A stretch of DNA of 64,000 nucleotides, from positions 186,001-250,000 of the forward strand of contig UYJD01000016.1 in assembly GCA_900618795.1 (NCBI GenBank). The letters run 5' to 3'. The position numbers and the translations under genes were made by a program. Below are positions 1 to 11,900 of the stretch, in pieces. Every line of letters begins with the position of its first letter. Position 1 is the first letter of the stretch. Source of the stretch: Cyanodermella asteris. Taxonomy: Eukaryota > Ascomycota > Lecanoromycetes > Ostropales > Stictidaceae. The notes under the pieces are model-generated. The model saw nothing but the letters and a program-made list of their open reading frames with translations. It did no database searches and was not told the DNA's origin.

Positions 1-93
1 CCCAAGCTCGAGAAGCTCAGGCTGAGGCTCAGTGGGATACTGCTGTAACTCTTTCGCGAGCCGCTTACTGGGGCCGCCACGACCTGAGGCCAT
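1..93 (-). CDS. Ubiquitin-conjugating enzyme E2, N-terminus only (runs off left edge)
   Basis: An ATG on the minus strand at 93 opens a frame that stays open to the window edge (31 codons). It begins MASGRGGPSKRLAKELQQY and continues with a Pro/Glu-rich stretch ending in a Leu-Glu-Leu-Gly. The 'KRLxKEL' helix followed by an acidic/proline turn and 'LLxLG' is how many E2 (UBC fold) proteins begin, especially the peroxisomal Pex4-like branch. The catalytic cysteine and the rest of the fold lie outside the window, so E2 identity is an inference from the first helix alone. It is divergent from the SET/MYND gene, sharing about 540 bp of upstream DNA. Confidence 0.5.
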   Translation of the reverse strand, partial: MASGRGGPSKRLAKELQQYPTEPQPELLELG

Positions 94-633
94 CTGTCGA
101 ATAAGACCAGCGATCTAATCGGGACGGGGAGGAATCCGAACACTGGGACAGATGGAGCACGGTAGGTTGTTTGTTTACGTACAGTCGACGCTCCCAAGGC
201 CCTAGCATGCAGTTGCTGACTTTCGCGAGCGGGCCGAGGTCTGACTGGCTTCAGCGCCTTGGAGCGTAAGCTAATCGACTTCACGGTGGTCCGTGGTTCT
301 GGGCCGTGCAACGCCCAAGTTTTCCAGCATTATTACTGGAACTATCGTCGAGGCTGTGCATCTAGTCACCATCCCACAACAGCCCAGCTGGTTTGGAAAC
401 AGCAATAATTCGATCGACGCGTGGTTGAACTGATCGTAATATGCTGGGAATGCGGATATCGCATTTCGAGAAACAATCGCCAGCACACGCAAAGTCGGTG
501 ACAACTCTGCAGAAGTTTACTTGATCCAGAGGTTGATTTGCCCATCCCCAGCTGAAGTCTCGATCTGGTCGTGCGACGTCTCAGCTTGCTAAAGAGGCCA
601 AAGCCCGTTTCGCGAAGCTTTGTCTCGGCCATC
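94..633. promoter_or_regulatory. Shared upstream region between the E2 and SET/MYND genes
   Basis: These 540 bp separate two divergently transcribed genes and must hold both promoters. Short open frames occur on the minus strand, but none resembles a known protein. I see no clear TATA element. Confidence 0.45.
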
Positions 634-2699
634 ATGGCATACAGCATCTCTGATGCCGGATCATCTGGCAAAGGATTGTTCACGACGAGTCACATTGAAG
701 CTGGTGAGACCATCTTCAAGCTCGTTCGGCCTCTGGTCACAGCCCTTGATGCACCAGCCTTCGAGTACGTTTGCGAATGGTGTTTCGAAGGCGTCGGGGA
801 AGCGGCTCTGGGTCAGGAGGCTGTAGATGAGCAAGGCCACTCTGGTATCCAGACCAAAGAACTGAAGCTCTCACGCTGCACTGGTTGTCGCCTGGTCAAG
901 TATTGCTCAAAGGTATATCGGGCCCTTCGCATTGGGCACAAACTGTATTGGCTAATCGAATCAAGGTCTGTCAATCACGGGCCTGGAAGCGTCATCATAA
1001 ACTAGAGTGCAAAATTTTTTCATCGTTCATGCCTCGAGTACTACCCCCGGCCACGCGAATGGTCATACAATTGGTGCTTCGCAAGAGACACGGTTTACTC
1101 AGCGAGCAGGACTGGAACCGGTTCTTAGCCTTGGAGCATCACACTAAATTTTTCAAGGAAAGTCCAGACAAGGGTGGGACTCACCGCCTGCAAACGGGAG
1201 CGATTATCACCAAAAAATGCCTTGACCTGTCTGAGAGTGTGGATCAGGTTGAGTCTTGGGTCGCACGGGTAGGTGTCCCTTTGTAATTGTTCTGCACGAC
1301 GCTTGGTGCCTCTGCCATCTTGTATGCACGAAGTTCAGTGCAGCTGAAAGTCAAGGACGGACTTCCTTCTATGGTATCCTAGGTCGATGCATGGTGGCAA
1401 CACGGTCAACCGCATCGGCAGAGCTTTATAAGGCTGTTGATGTTACCCCCACGAAACCCACCTATCTGTATTCACAGCCTGGCTGCGGCACGTCTATGAT
1501 AGCTCACTTTCTTGTTCCTCTAATGAAGACCACATATGAACCGTGCAGCTTCTCTCATAGTTTTTGATCGTTCTCGCACTGGATGATCGCTTTGGCTAAC
1601 GGTGAATCAGATCTTTGTCAACGCCCAAACTCTGGTCAACCCCATTTTTCATCCTCTCGGACAAACGTTAGACCCCCTTTCTTCCATTATGAATCACTCT
1701 TGTATGCCCAACGCTGTCATCACGTTTTCCGGGCCCGAAATGACCTTGAAAGCCACGCAAGACATCGTGAGCGGCAGAGAAATCACAATCTCATACATCG
1801 ATCCAACTCCTATCGCCGCTATTCGCCAATGGGAACTCGCGAACAGGTACTTCTTCAAGTGCCAGTGTGAGGCATGTATCGAGAACATGTATTGTGGCCA
1901 GTTGGACCCGCCAACGAGGTTCCGTCAGTCGAAGAACTCTCTTGAAGTGCTGAACAGCCTGGCTGCGCTAGACGAAAAGGGACTCGAGCATTATGAGACG
2001 GCCAAGCTGCAAGATCAAAGTACAGAAGAGCGCTATTTGAACATCTGCCGAGGCCTTGCCCTGTACCTCCAACAGGACGATATTGATGCCTATCCTTCTG
2101 GTCGACAACCATTTGCTTGGCTGCGCTTCGAAGTTGTTGTGGAACTTCTGTCTCGCGGACAATTTCTGCCGGCGCTTATCTTGTCTCTTCAGACTTATTA
2201 TGATGCTGATCCGGTGCATTTCCCCTTTGCAGCACACCCGGTTCGCATTGTGCATGCTTACACGTTATCAAAGCTCGCTCATCACATACACTACCTCGAT
2301 TGCATGCACGATCGAATCATTGAGGCCATGAGCAAAGAATTCGGCTTAGAGGAGAAGTGGGCCGAAGTTAGCTATGCACTGCTTGGAGAGGTTGTCTTAT
2401 TTCTCGATATTTCACACGGTGAAGACAGTCGACTTACGCAACAGGCAAATTTGGAAAGTCTTGCTGCGATGCAGGTGCCAGTGGCCAAAAAGCTTATAAT
2501 GTCCCAAGATTCGAAGTCCAACATCGGTATCAGGGACGAGAGCAAGTGGGCCAATACCTCTCGTCTTGCCAAGAAAGGTTGGACATGGTATCGCAGTTTC
2601 TTGATGAAGTATGTTGAAGTGAGCAAATTGGATCCTGGACTCAAGATCCTTGTTCAATCCAAGCAGCCGTCCACTCCGACATTGCTCAGGCCCTCATGA
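634..2699 (+). CDS. SET and MYND domain protein (SMYD-like lysine methyltransferase)
   Basis: The start at 634 gives MAYSISDAGSSGKGLFTTSH, the usual N-terminal SET segment (a G-x-G-L-F motif). A MYND zinc finger follows: its cysteine pairs run across an intron at 913-965, ending YCSK | VCQSRAWKRHHKLEC. Exon 2 covers 966-1268. The catalytic SET core resumes at 1611 with IFVNAQTLVNP, the NHSCMPNA motif, an ITISYID motif and the post-SET CQCEAC cysteines; a helical C-terminal region runs to the stop at 2697-2699. SMYD proteins use S-adenosylmethionine to methylate lysines on histones or other proteins. The stretch 1269-1610 is unresolved: removing it as one 342-bp intron would drop about 20-30 residues usually present, so a small exon probably hides there. 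Family call is strong, exact structure is not. Confidence 0.8.
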
Positions 2700-3358
2700 G
2701 ACTGGCTGCGGCTGAAATCCGTTCGACTTTGAAACTTACAGCGAAACACGTTATGCACCAGTATCGCTTCGCCCTGTCTATCGAATAGCGACGACTGCAT
2801 GCACCATGCAGGCTGAAGCAGGCAATAGTAGCAACTGACACAATCAAACCTCCAAGTCGTGAACCAGATATCGGCTCGGCCTACTGAGATTTGCTTGAAG
2901 GATGCGTAACGACCACGGGCGGTCGAACTGCATGATGAGGATAACTGCATGGTTTCAAGGCTTTCTGAGTATCGAGGATGTCAAAGACTAGGTAGACGGC
3001 GGCTGGAAAGAAGTCTCTGTCGGCGTCGTCTCCAATGTATTTGAGTGAATACCTGGCTGGGTACTCAGCTAGTTTTTCTACCTGGACATTTAGCTACCCA
3101 GATGTCTCGCTAAGTACTGAGGTGCACATTTGGTCGAGTATCAGCTATACCTTTAGCTACTCTAAATGGAACATCGGCGTTGACTTCTTTTCCTCCCTCG
3201 CTATGGTGCGTGTAGTCTTTAAAGAGTCAAACTCATTTAAGCAGCTTGGTGGTCAAGGTGTTGACAGAAATCGCGGGACGCATGAGCTCCCCACGTCATC
3301 CGCACAGGCCACGATCCGCGGCCGGTCGAGTAGGTGAAACGCAAGGACGTCAGGTCAG
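2700..3358. other. Intergenic region left of the TIR element
   Basis: There is no credible gene. A segment near 3040-3180 is rich in 'tagct' and 'gtact' words, like the sequence after the gap at about 4270-4430, which hints at older degraded repeat material, but I could not align the two convincingly. Confidence 0.4.
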
Positions 3359-3367
3359 CAACCAAGG

Positions 3368-3391
3368 AACGGCTAAAAAGACCACTCCTTA
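3368..3391 (+). repeat. Left terminal inverted repeat
   Basis: This copy starts aacggctaaaaagaccactc and pairs with the right end at 4487-4510 on the opposite strand, with four differences in the compared stretch. Confidence 0.55.
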
Positions 3392-3636
3392 GCCAATCAG
3401 ATAGCTAGCATTTAGTCATGCTTGCTAAAAGACGCCTGAAGCTATTATCCTAGCTATCGAAACTAGCGACCATGCGGGCTACGTAGAGTTGCCGTTAGAC
3501 AATTGCTAAAACTTTATATTTTAGCTAATTGATGTCACGGACAAAGGAAGGACCGATCAGACGTCAGGGACTCTGATCCAATCAGGCACTACTCACGGTA
3601 CTCGGGGACGTACCTGGTCGGAGTTTGGCTCCGTAA

Positions 3637-3663
3637 CCTGTTCGACCTGTTCGACCTGCTTGA
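3637..3663 (+). repeat. Three-unit 9-bp tandem repeat abutting the gap
   Basis: The units are cctgttcga, cctgttcga and cctgcttga. They stop one base before the run of Ns, which suggests that the gap is an unresolved continuation of this repeat. Confidence 0.7.
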
Positions 3664-3664
3664 C

Positions 3665-4133
3665 NNNNNNNNNNNNNNNNNNNNNNNNNNNNNNNNNNNN
3701 NNNNNNNNNNNNNNNNNNNNNNNNNNNNNNNNNNNNNNNNNNNNNNNNNNNNNNNNNNNNNNNNNNNNNNNNNNNNNNNNNNNNNNNNNNNNNNNNNNNN
3801 NNNNNNNNNNNNNNNNNNNNNNNNNNNNNNNNNNNNNNNNNNNNNNNNNNNNNNNNNNNNNNNNNNNNNNNNNNNNNNNNNNNNNNNNNNNNNNNNNNNN
3901 NNNNNNNNNNNNNNNNNNNNNNNNNNNNNNNNNNNNNNNNNNNNNNNNNNNNNNNNNNNNNNNNNNNNNNNNNNNNNNNNNNNNNNNNNNNNNNNNNNNN
4001 NNNNNNNNNNNNNNNNNNNNNNNNNNNNNNNNNNNNNNNNNNNNNNNNNNNNNNNNNNNNNNNNNNNNNNNNNNNNNNNNNNNNNNNNNNNNNNNNNNNN
4101 NNNNNNNNNNNNNNNNNNNNNNNNNNNNNNNNN
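3665..4133. other. Assembly gap (469 Ns)
   Basis: Undetermined bases. Any frame translated across it is an artefact. Confidence 0.99.
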
Positions 4134-4485
4134 ACCCGTGCCCGCGTTACAATTGATTGCTTAGTCATGTACTAATAATTAAATACGATACTTTGTATTA
4201 TAAGCTATCTTAGTGTATGGCTTTCATTAAAATATAGCTTACGTAAGAAAAATATATTACTTCATAGTTAGTTACAGCAGGATCTACAGTTGATTAGAAT
4301 AGCTAGTTTAGCCGATAGTTTCAAGTTAGCCCAGATGCAATCTTAGATAACTTCTTAGGTAGTGCTTTGGATAGTACTCTAGGTGGGTATCTAAATTGAG
4401 TACTTTAGCAGGGTATCGAGACTAGCCTTATTTGGTTACAGCAGGGGGTGGTCTTTTTAGAGGGCGGCGGCGGTGTTATTAAAGG

Positions 4486-4510
4486 TTAGGGGTGGTATTT
4501 CTAGCCGTTC
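4486..4510 (-). repeat. Right terminal inverted repeat
   Basis: On the plus strand this copy ends ctagccgtt. An additional related motif, gggtggtctttttag, lies just inside it at 4446-4460, so the right end looks doubled. Confidence 0.5.
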
Positions 4511-4792
4511 CTAACAACCAAGGGTGCCTTTCCACCCATGATCGCGAGCGTTCGGGGCTCGCAGCTGACGCGACAACCGGCACGCATTTGCCTCAACGCC
4601 GCCGTGTGAAAGATTGCTAATCGGCTGTGCTCACAAGATCTGGCCAGCTTCACCAATCTTGTCTATTCATGGCTGACGACTTGAGACCTTTAACGCCCAC
4701 GGCGCTGTCAATGATCTTATCACTTTCCTGAGCTCACTCGTTCGCTCCCCACCCAATCAGCCAGCGGCATACCACCACCTGTTAACCTTATC

Positions 4793-7700
4793 ATGTCACG
4801 GCCAGACCATGTACACCATCCTACGATTCAAGAGGAACCGGAGAGCATCCCAGACAATCCGGCGAACACTCACGACGCAGTGCCAGCACCGGCGGACGCT
4901 ACAGATGGCACCGTCCGCCGAACTCGCCCTGTAGCATTCACGGCACCGAGCTATGGTAAGAATTCCTTCTTTTTGACCCCACGGAAAAGATTGCTAATCA
5001 ATCAGGAACAATGAGCGGTGATGGCACCTTCGAGAGACGAGAACAAGCTCTTCCAATAACCCAGGCAGCCAGCATCGATCCTGTAACACCATCCCGGCCG
5101 CGCATGCCTTCTCGGCGGCGGTCCTCAAAGTACCAAAAACCACATCGAGGACAAGAGTTTTCGACGGACGACGATCCAAACGATGTGGAGTCTGACGCTG
5201 AGCGTGCGAAACAGAAGACACCGAATGCACCAAGCTTGCGTAGACAGTCATCGAGACGGCCTCCAACTACAATACTTGCCAAAATCGATTCTGCGGAAGA
5301 GGAGGATCATGAAAATGCTGATTCTGCTGGTGCCGGACCAAGCAGGAAGCCCTCTTCGCCCATCGAGCCTGTCGAGGAAACAGAAGAGTCTGGCGAAGAG
5401 ACGGGAGCAAATGATGGAGAGGATGACGCGGAGGACGAGCTGAGCGACGCGGAAAGCTTCACTCTGAAAGATAAGCAGGCGGCGATCAATCAGACTCATC
5501 CTTTTGGCATCAGGATTTGGAAGCCTGCGTTATACAAAAAGAACCGAGGCGTCGAAAAGGCCGCCGAAGGTGACATACATTCGGCTCCTGGTGGAAGAGT
5601 GAGTCCTTGGATCTGGTTCTTCAATGTTGTGTGGACGTTTCTTTTCGGATGGTGGTTGGCAGTTGCAGCTATCGCGGCTGGCCTTATCTGTTTTGTCTTT
5701 GGTGTGGCTCCGGGAGACCGAGGATACGCCCGGGTACTATTTGGGCTTGCGGGATACATATTCTATCCTTTCGGCAAGTTTGTGAAGTTGCTCCAGGATG
5801 AGGCATATGCTGAGGAAGATGAGGGTGAGGGGCGAAGCATAAGCGAGTACGAGCAGTGGCAGAGCGGCGATATCGAAGATGGCCGCCTATTCTTCGGTCC
5901 CACGAGCAGAAACCCCCGCAGTCTTGTGGGAAGGAGAAGAGACAGTATAGACTCCGCCGCCGAAACCGACAGCTTGTTTGGCCGGTCAAGAAGAGGAGGA
6001 GGAAACCAGGCAGATGCTCCGCACACGAAGCGGAGGTTGTTCGGTCGTGGCGACTGGACGATTGGCAGAGTTGTGTTTTACATTGTCTTCTACATTGTGG
6101 TAAGCCCATTGATGCTTCTGGTATCCGGACTTTGCTGGTTCATGGTCTTCTGGATACCCATGGGCAGGGTCACTGCCATCCTTCACACCCATCTCCGACG
6201 ACATCCACTCGCTCTCACCTTTCACCAGGACGCGTCATTCGCTCGAGGCGATGAGCCAGCCTCTATGCTGCTCTGTACGTACCGTGCTGTGGGTACTCGT
6301 TATTGGAAATACACTATCGACGGCACGAACATATTTCTCATCAACTTGATGGCTGTCGTCATTTTCACAATCGTGGACTACTTCGTTTTTGCCGAATGGC
6401 TCCACCTTGACATTGGCATTACGAACACGGGGCTCATGTTCACACTGGCGCTCTTCTCCATTATGCCCCTTGCGTACTTCATTGGCCAGGCTGTAGCGTC
6501 AATTTCAGCGCAATCATCAATGGGTCTTGGTGCCGCTATCAATGCCTTCTTTTCAACACTCGTTGAGGTATTTCTATATTGTGTTGCTCTCAACCAAGGT
6601 AAGGGGCAGCTTGTTGAAGGCAGCATTGTCGGCAGTTTGTTGGCTGGTCTACTCCTGCTTCCAGGGCTGTCGATGTGCTTCGGAGCTATTCAACGGAAGA
6701 CCCAGCGGTTCAACGTGAAATCAGCAGGCGTGACGTCTACAATGCTTCTTTTTGCGGTTGTCGCTGCATTTGGTCCAACATTGTTCTACAAGATCTACGG
6801 CAGCCATGAGTTGACGTGTCAAGCTTGTTCGGTCTCGAATGACCGGAACGAGGTCGATGAGGATTGCCAAAGATGCTTTTTCTCTCAGACGCCCGCAATC
6901 ACGGACAGGTTCTTCATCGAAGCAGTCCGACCATATTGCTGGTTTGCCGCCGTGATGCTCTTCGTCTCATACATCATCGGCCTTTTTTTCACATTGCGGA
7001 CACACGCGGCCGTCATCTGGAATGACGCGCCTGATGAGAAGAAGCTACAGGCATCTGTGGTTTTACCAAATGGTACTATTGAACATAGGATGAGTGTCCC
7101 ATTTCTCCACGAAGAGCGCGACCGACAGGCTAGTGCCACGGCGTCGGGACGAGGTAACGTCCGAGACGATCAATTATACCAAAGAATTCTCGGCCAGTCC
7201 TTGAAACAGGTCGGTATCTCCGGTTCTAATAACAAAGCAAAATCGCCCTCTATAGTGAGCACTGAGGGAAATAAGAATCAGCCGCCACATGTCGTTCCTC
7301 CCAAAAGCACAGATACCGAGACAACAAGCCTGATCGAAGGTCTTTCCGAGGAGCAGAACTCACAGCTAGTCCATCACATGGCGGAAATGGCTGCGACGGC
7401 AGCTACTCTCGCTGCACGGGATACTACAATACGGCCACGCCGCGTTCGCATGCCTTCGACTGTGACTGCGGCTCAGAAGAGCGTAATAGCTACCGGGGCC
7501 CAGCCGCAGGAAGTCCCAGTCGCCCAGGAGCCACAAGCTGGAGGCGGACACGATGCGCCAAATTGGGGCACTACCAAAAGCTATGTCATCCTGCTAGGAG
7601 CAACAATCCTATATGCGGTCATTGCTGAGATTCTCGTCAACACGGTTGACGTTGTTCTGCAGGGAGGAACAAATATTGATGAAAAGTTCTTGGGCATCAC

Positions 7701-8215
7701 TCTATTCGCGCTCGTACCTAACACCACAGAGTTTCTCAATGCGATCTCATTCGCAATGAACGGCAACATTGCACTTTCCATGGAGATCGGATCCGCATAT
7801 GCCCTCCAGGTCTGCCTTCTGCAGATTCCCGCCCTAGTTCTCTTCAGTGCAGTCCATGGTCAGTTTATCGAACCCTTGCACCTGGACAGCCATACTTTCA
7901 ACTTGATATTTCCTCAGTGGGATTTGGTGACTGTCATATTGAGCGTCTTTTTGCTTAGCTACGTCTATGGTGAAGGAAAGGTACGTATCAAAATTGCGTT
8001 CAGAGAGAAAGTACTGACTGATTCCGCAGAGCAACTACTTCAAAGGCAGCATCCTGGTTCTGGCTTACCTTGTCATTCTCATTGGGTTCTGGCAGGCCGG
8101 CATCTCGCGAGAAATGGTCTTTGCGGGCGTTAACCGGTTCGAAAAACTTCCAACGGGCCATCGATCTTTCCACACCGTGGGCCAATTCGGGAGCGGGCAA
8201 GCATATCCGGCATGA
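4793..8215 (+). CDS. VNX1: Vnx1-type vacuolar cation/H+ exchanger (CaCA/CAX superfamily)
   Basis: Three exons are supported: 4793-4955, 5006-7980 and 8030-8215, with introns of 50 and 49 bp that keep the frame (1107 aa). The first ~190 residues are hydrophilic and acidic. Next come hydrophobic segments, including one around 'YIFYPFGKFVKL' that resembles the YccF-like region of fungal Vnx1 proteins. The first exchanger repeat contains IGQAVASISAQSSMGLGAAI and a Glu-containing FFSTLVEVFLY segment; a hydrophilic loop of about 200 residues follows, then the second repeat with NTTEFLNAISFAMNGNIALS. The paired repeats with acidic residues are the ion-binding sites of CaCA exchangers. The length, long N-terminus and loop fit yeast Vnx1 (YNL321W), a vacuolar Na+/K+ to H+ antiporter, better than the short Vcx1/Cax type. 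Ion specificity is inferred. A CCAAT box (ccaatcag, about 35 bp upstream) may serve the promoter. Confidence 0.85.
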
Positions 8216-8958
8216 GCGTACTTGCCATGAGATGTCTCTGGGTGGAATTACTAATCTTGCAGTCGGCACTTTTGGCTTGAATAACAATGTTTCAAAACAA
8301 GCTCAATTCTTCTTCCCGCTGCGAGGTGATACCCGAGCAAGGTGATCTAGAAAGGACTGCTAGATTGCTGCAGTCACCTCTCTGCGATGGGCTTCGCCCA
8401 AAGCGCCAGAGCACAGAAAGCCATGAACATGACCTATTGCCCACGACAAAAATTGTGTAGCAGGTACATGCAGTACTCTCCTTCTCGGATATTTTCAGGT
8501 ATTGACCACTTGCTCTTGACCGACTCACCTCGCCCGATGTTGTTCCAGTGTGCAGTAGAAAAGGTGATTCTGGGCCCTGTGCGTCAATTCACCCTCGCAT
8601 AGTGTCCGCTGGACGTCCGGCGTTACAGCGAGGAGCTCAGTGGCTTCATTGAGCCTGTCCCGCTATGCTGCCACCTAAGCATGCTGTTACTTTTCCTTCG
8701 GAAAGCGCCCTCACTTGCTGCACACGTGAACAGGTCAAGCAGATCTCCAGTTCGCAGCTCTTGTGTGTGGCACGGACCACGTAACTCGTCATTAACATAA
8801 CGACGAAGGTAGGTTAGGGATCGAAATCAACACACTTGCGAGGGCGTAACGGACAGCTCGCGTCAGGTCCACTACGTGATCGCTGTTCCTCGCTGCTCGC
8901 TTCATGCTCAGTCGGACGCCGCACTTGGTGGGCAGTGCTCACCTCACACGTTGTCGTT
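8216..8958. other. Intergenic region between VNX1 and SKI2
   Basis: It holds the 3' end of VNX1 and the SKI2 promoter. The SKI2 reading frame is open from 8836, but the conserved N-terminus begins at 8959, so 8836-8958 is probably leader. Confidence 0.4.
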
Positions 8959-11900
8959 ATGAGGGATGATCTAAGAGATGTGTTTGAGCATCTGGAGCTG
9001 AATTCCAAAGCTTCTGCGGAGAAAAGTGTCGATGACATTCTGCACCATGTTGCGCCGCGGAAGCGAATCAAGACCTCGTCTGATCAACTAAAATTTGCTC
9101 TGGAACAAGATTTTCTTTTGCCTTCCACAACATTTTCTACGGCATGGTTGAACACTTTTCAGCAACAATGGGACTCCCCGGTCGACTACCATGACATTTT
9201 CGAACTCGCGCCTCCACAAACTCGCACGGTAGTCCGTTTCCAACGAGAGGGTCTCGAAGGCCGTGTTACGGGTTATCGCGAAATCACTGTTCCTGCAAAT
9301 AGTGCCACCGCCAAGAACTCACTCTCGCTCCTACGCAAACCAGCCAACAGGGCCGACTTTGTCCGCGGCGCCGCCGGCTTCTTCCCATTCGCTCCGGGCG
9401 GTGTAGACGGGCTTCAGTCTGTGTCTCAGCAGGAGGGCCCCGTGGCAAACAGTCGTGATGGCCTCCAGCGTGTGATCGATTTTGGAGGCCAGGAGAATGG
9501 ACTCCTGCAGATCGCACCCGGACTGCCCCGTGGTTTGAACTTTCCAAAGGCAAACGACGACCAAGAAGCAGTGCAAGTCAAGGAGACGCTTGAAGAAGAC
9601 CCAGACGATGTCGAGGGTGAAGACACTGGAGGAGTTCCAATCGATGACAGTAACGATGATGCTCCTGTGGATTCTCGCTCAGACGACGAGGATGACATTG
9701 ACTCCCTCTTGCCCGTGGAGTTTGCCGCCTTGACGCCACATCGCCCTCTTGCGGCAGCAGCTGGCAAGCGAGGTCGTGAGTGGGCACACATGGTGGACGT
9801 GAACCGTGATATCACCAACTTCCGCGAGCTTGTTCCAGACATGGCGAGAGAATGGCCCTTCGAGCTCGACACGTTTCAAAAAGAGGCCGTATATCATCTC
9901 GAAAATGGCGACTCTGTTTTCGTTGCGGCTCACACATCTGCTGGTAAAACCGTGGTCGCCGAGTATGCGATTGCACTTGCAGCCAAACACATGACGAAGG
10001 CAATCTATACCTCACCAATCAAGGCGCTCAGTAATCAGAAGTTTCGTGACTTCAAGGAAGAATTCGATGACGTCGGGATTCTCACAGGCGATGTGCAGAT
10101 AAACCCCGAGGCGAGCTGCTTGATCATGACTACTGAGATTCTGCGGAGCATGCTATATCGCGGCGCAGACCTAATTCGCGATGTCGAATACGTCATTTTT
10201 GACGAAGTCCACTATGTCAACGACCTCGAACGTGGTGTTGTCTGGGAGGAGGTCATAATCATGCTTCCAGAACACGTCACCCTGATTCTCTTGTCGGCTA
10301 CAGTCCCAAACACGCACGAATTTGCTTCGTGGGTGGGAAGAACTAAAAAGAAAGACATATATGTCATCTCCACGCCAAAGCGTCCTGTTCCCTTGGAGCA
10401 TTACCTCTGGGCGGACAAAGCAACGCACAAGATTGTTAGCTCCGACAAGAAGTTTCTAGAGCCCGGCTGGAAAGCGGCGAACGACGCTCTGACCGGACGT
10501 GACAAAATCAAAGAGCAAGAAGAAAAGGCAAAACTCCAGGCCAATTCAACGAGGGGCGGGCGGGGTGGAATGCAACGTGGTCAACAAGGGAATCAGCGAG
10601 GGGGCCAACAAGGAAGGGGGCGAGGTCAAACTCAGCAAGGCCGTGGGAACATCGCGAGAACCGGACGAGGCACTGGGAGAACCACTGCCGCTCAAGATCG
10701 AAATGTCTGGGTGAACATTGTTTACCACCTGCGAAAGGAGGAACTTCTTCCGGCTTGCATTTTTGTTTTCTCGAAGAAGCGCTGTGACGAAAACGCGGAC
10801 TCATTGTCGAACGTTGATTTTTGCACCAAGGCTGAGAAAAGCGCTATTAGTCTGACTGTTGAACGATCTATCGCTCGTCTGAGACCAGAAGATCGCGATC
10901 TGCCACAGATACGCCGGATGCGGGAGCTCCTGAGCAGAGGCGTTGCAGTGCATCACGGCGGGCTCCTTCCTATTGTCAAGGAAATAGTGGAGATTCTGTT
11001 CGCGAAAACGCTAGTCAAAGTCTTGTTTGCCACGGAAACCTTCGCTATGGGCCTGAACCTCCCAACCCGAACAGTGGTGTTCTCCGGCTTTCGAAAACAT
11101 GATGGGCGAAGTTTCCGCGATCTTCTGCCTGGAGAGTATACGCAAATGTCAGGCAGGGCTGGAAGACGTGGTCTCGACACAGTCGGTACTGTAATTATCG
11201 TCACTCAAAACGCAGACGAAGCACCTCCGGCAGGGACGTTGAAACAAATGATACTGGGTGTGCCAACGAAGCTCAGATCTCAGTTCCGTCTGACCTACAA
11301 TATGATCCTCAATCTGCTCCGTGTTGAGGCGCTGAAGATTGAGGAGATGATCAAACGCAGCTTCAGCGAGAATGCAACTCAAGCACTTCTTCCCGAGCAC
11401 GAGAAACAAGTGAAACTATCCGAAGCCGACCTTGCGAAAATCAGGAGAGAGACGTGCGAGATATGTGATGTCGATCTTGACAAATGCCATGAGGCTGCGA
11501 TGCAGTTCAAAGCACTGACGAATGAACTCCATCTACATGCCCTTGCATCGCCAGTGGGGAAGCGACAGTTTGGCCACAAACGTGTTATTGTATTTGATGA
11601 CCAAGGTCTACGAACGGCGGGAGTCATCATAAACGATGGCGCGAGTGGTGGCAATGAACCATCAGTTGAGGTGCTCTCTATTGGAACCACTGGACATAAG
11701 CGGCAGAACAGCGATCTGCTTCCATATGCACCAGGTTTGCGAAAGTATTTTACCGCTTTACCATCTTCGCAGGGCGCGATGGAATGGAAAATCGTGCGAG
11801 TGCCCATTTCCAATATTGAGTGCGTTACTCAGACGCTGGTCAGATGCAAGGGCCAGCTCAGGGACGTCAAGCTCAATAAGACTGTGGAAGAGCTGGACCA

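Larger units (their letters stand above)
3359..4523. mobile_element. Probable non-autonomous TIR DNA transposon (MITE-like), interrupted by the assembly gap
   Basis: The left end reads aacggctaaaaagaccactc from 3368. The right end, read on the minus strand from 4510, gives aacggctagaaataccaccc; over a 27-base comparison that includes the preceding 'agg', 23 bases match. The 9-mer caaccaagg lies at 3359-3367 and again at 4515-4523 and may be the target-site duplication, although 4 bases (4511-4514) separate it from the right repeat. A further copy of the ctaaaaagaccac motif lies inside the right end at 4446-4460 (minus strand). The interior is AT-rich with no transposase frame, but 469 Ns hide about 40 percent of it. 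A 9-bp duplication would suit a Mutator-like element; the family is not proven. Confidence 0.5.

Noticed and set aside
3593-4175. Long frames crossing the assembly gap on both strands
   Set aside because: Almost all codons are undetermined; open only because Ns carry no stops.
8836-8958. N-terminal extension of SKI2
   Set aside because: In frame and open, but begins with a non-ATG-supported, low-similarity stretch; the ATG at 8959 matches the family start better.
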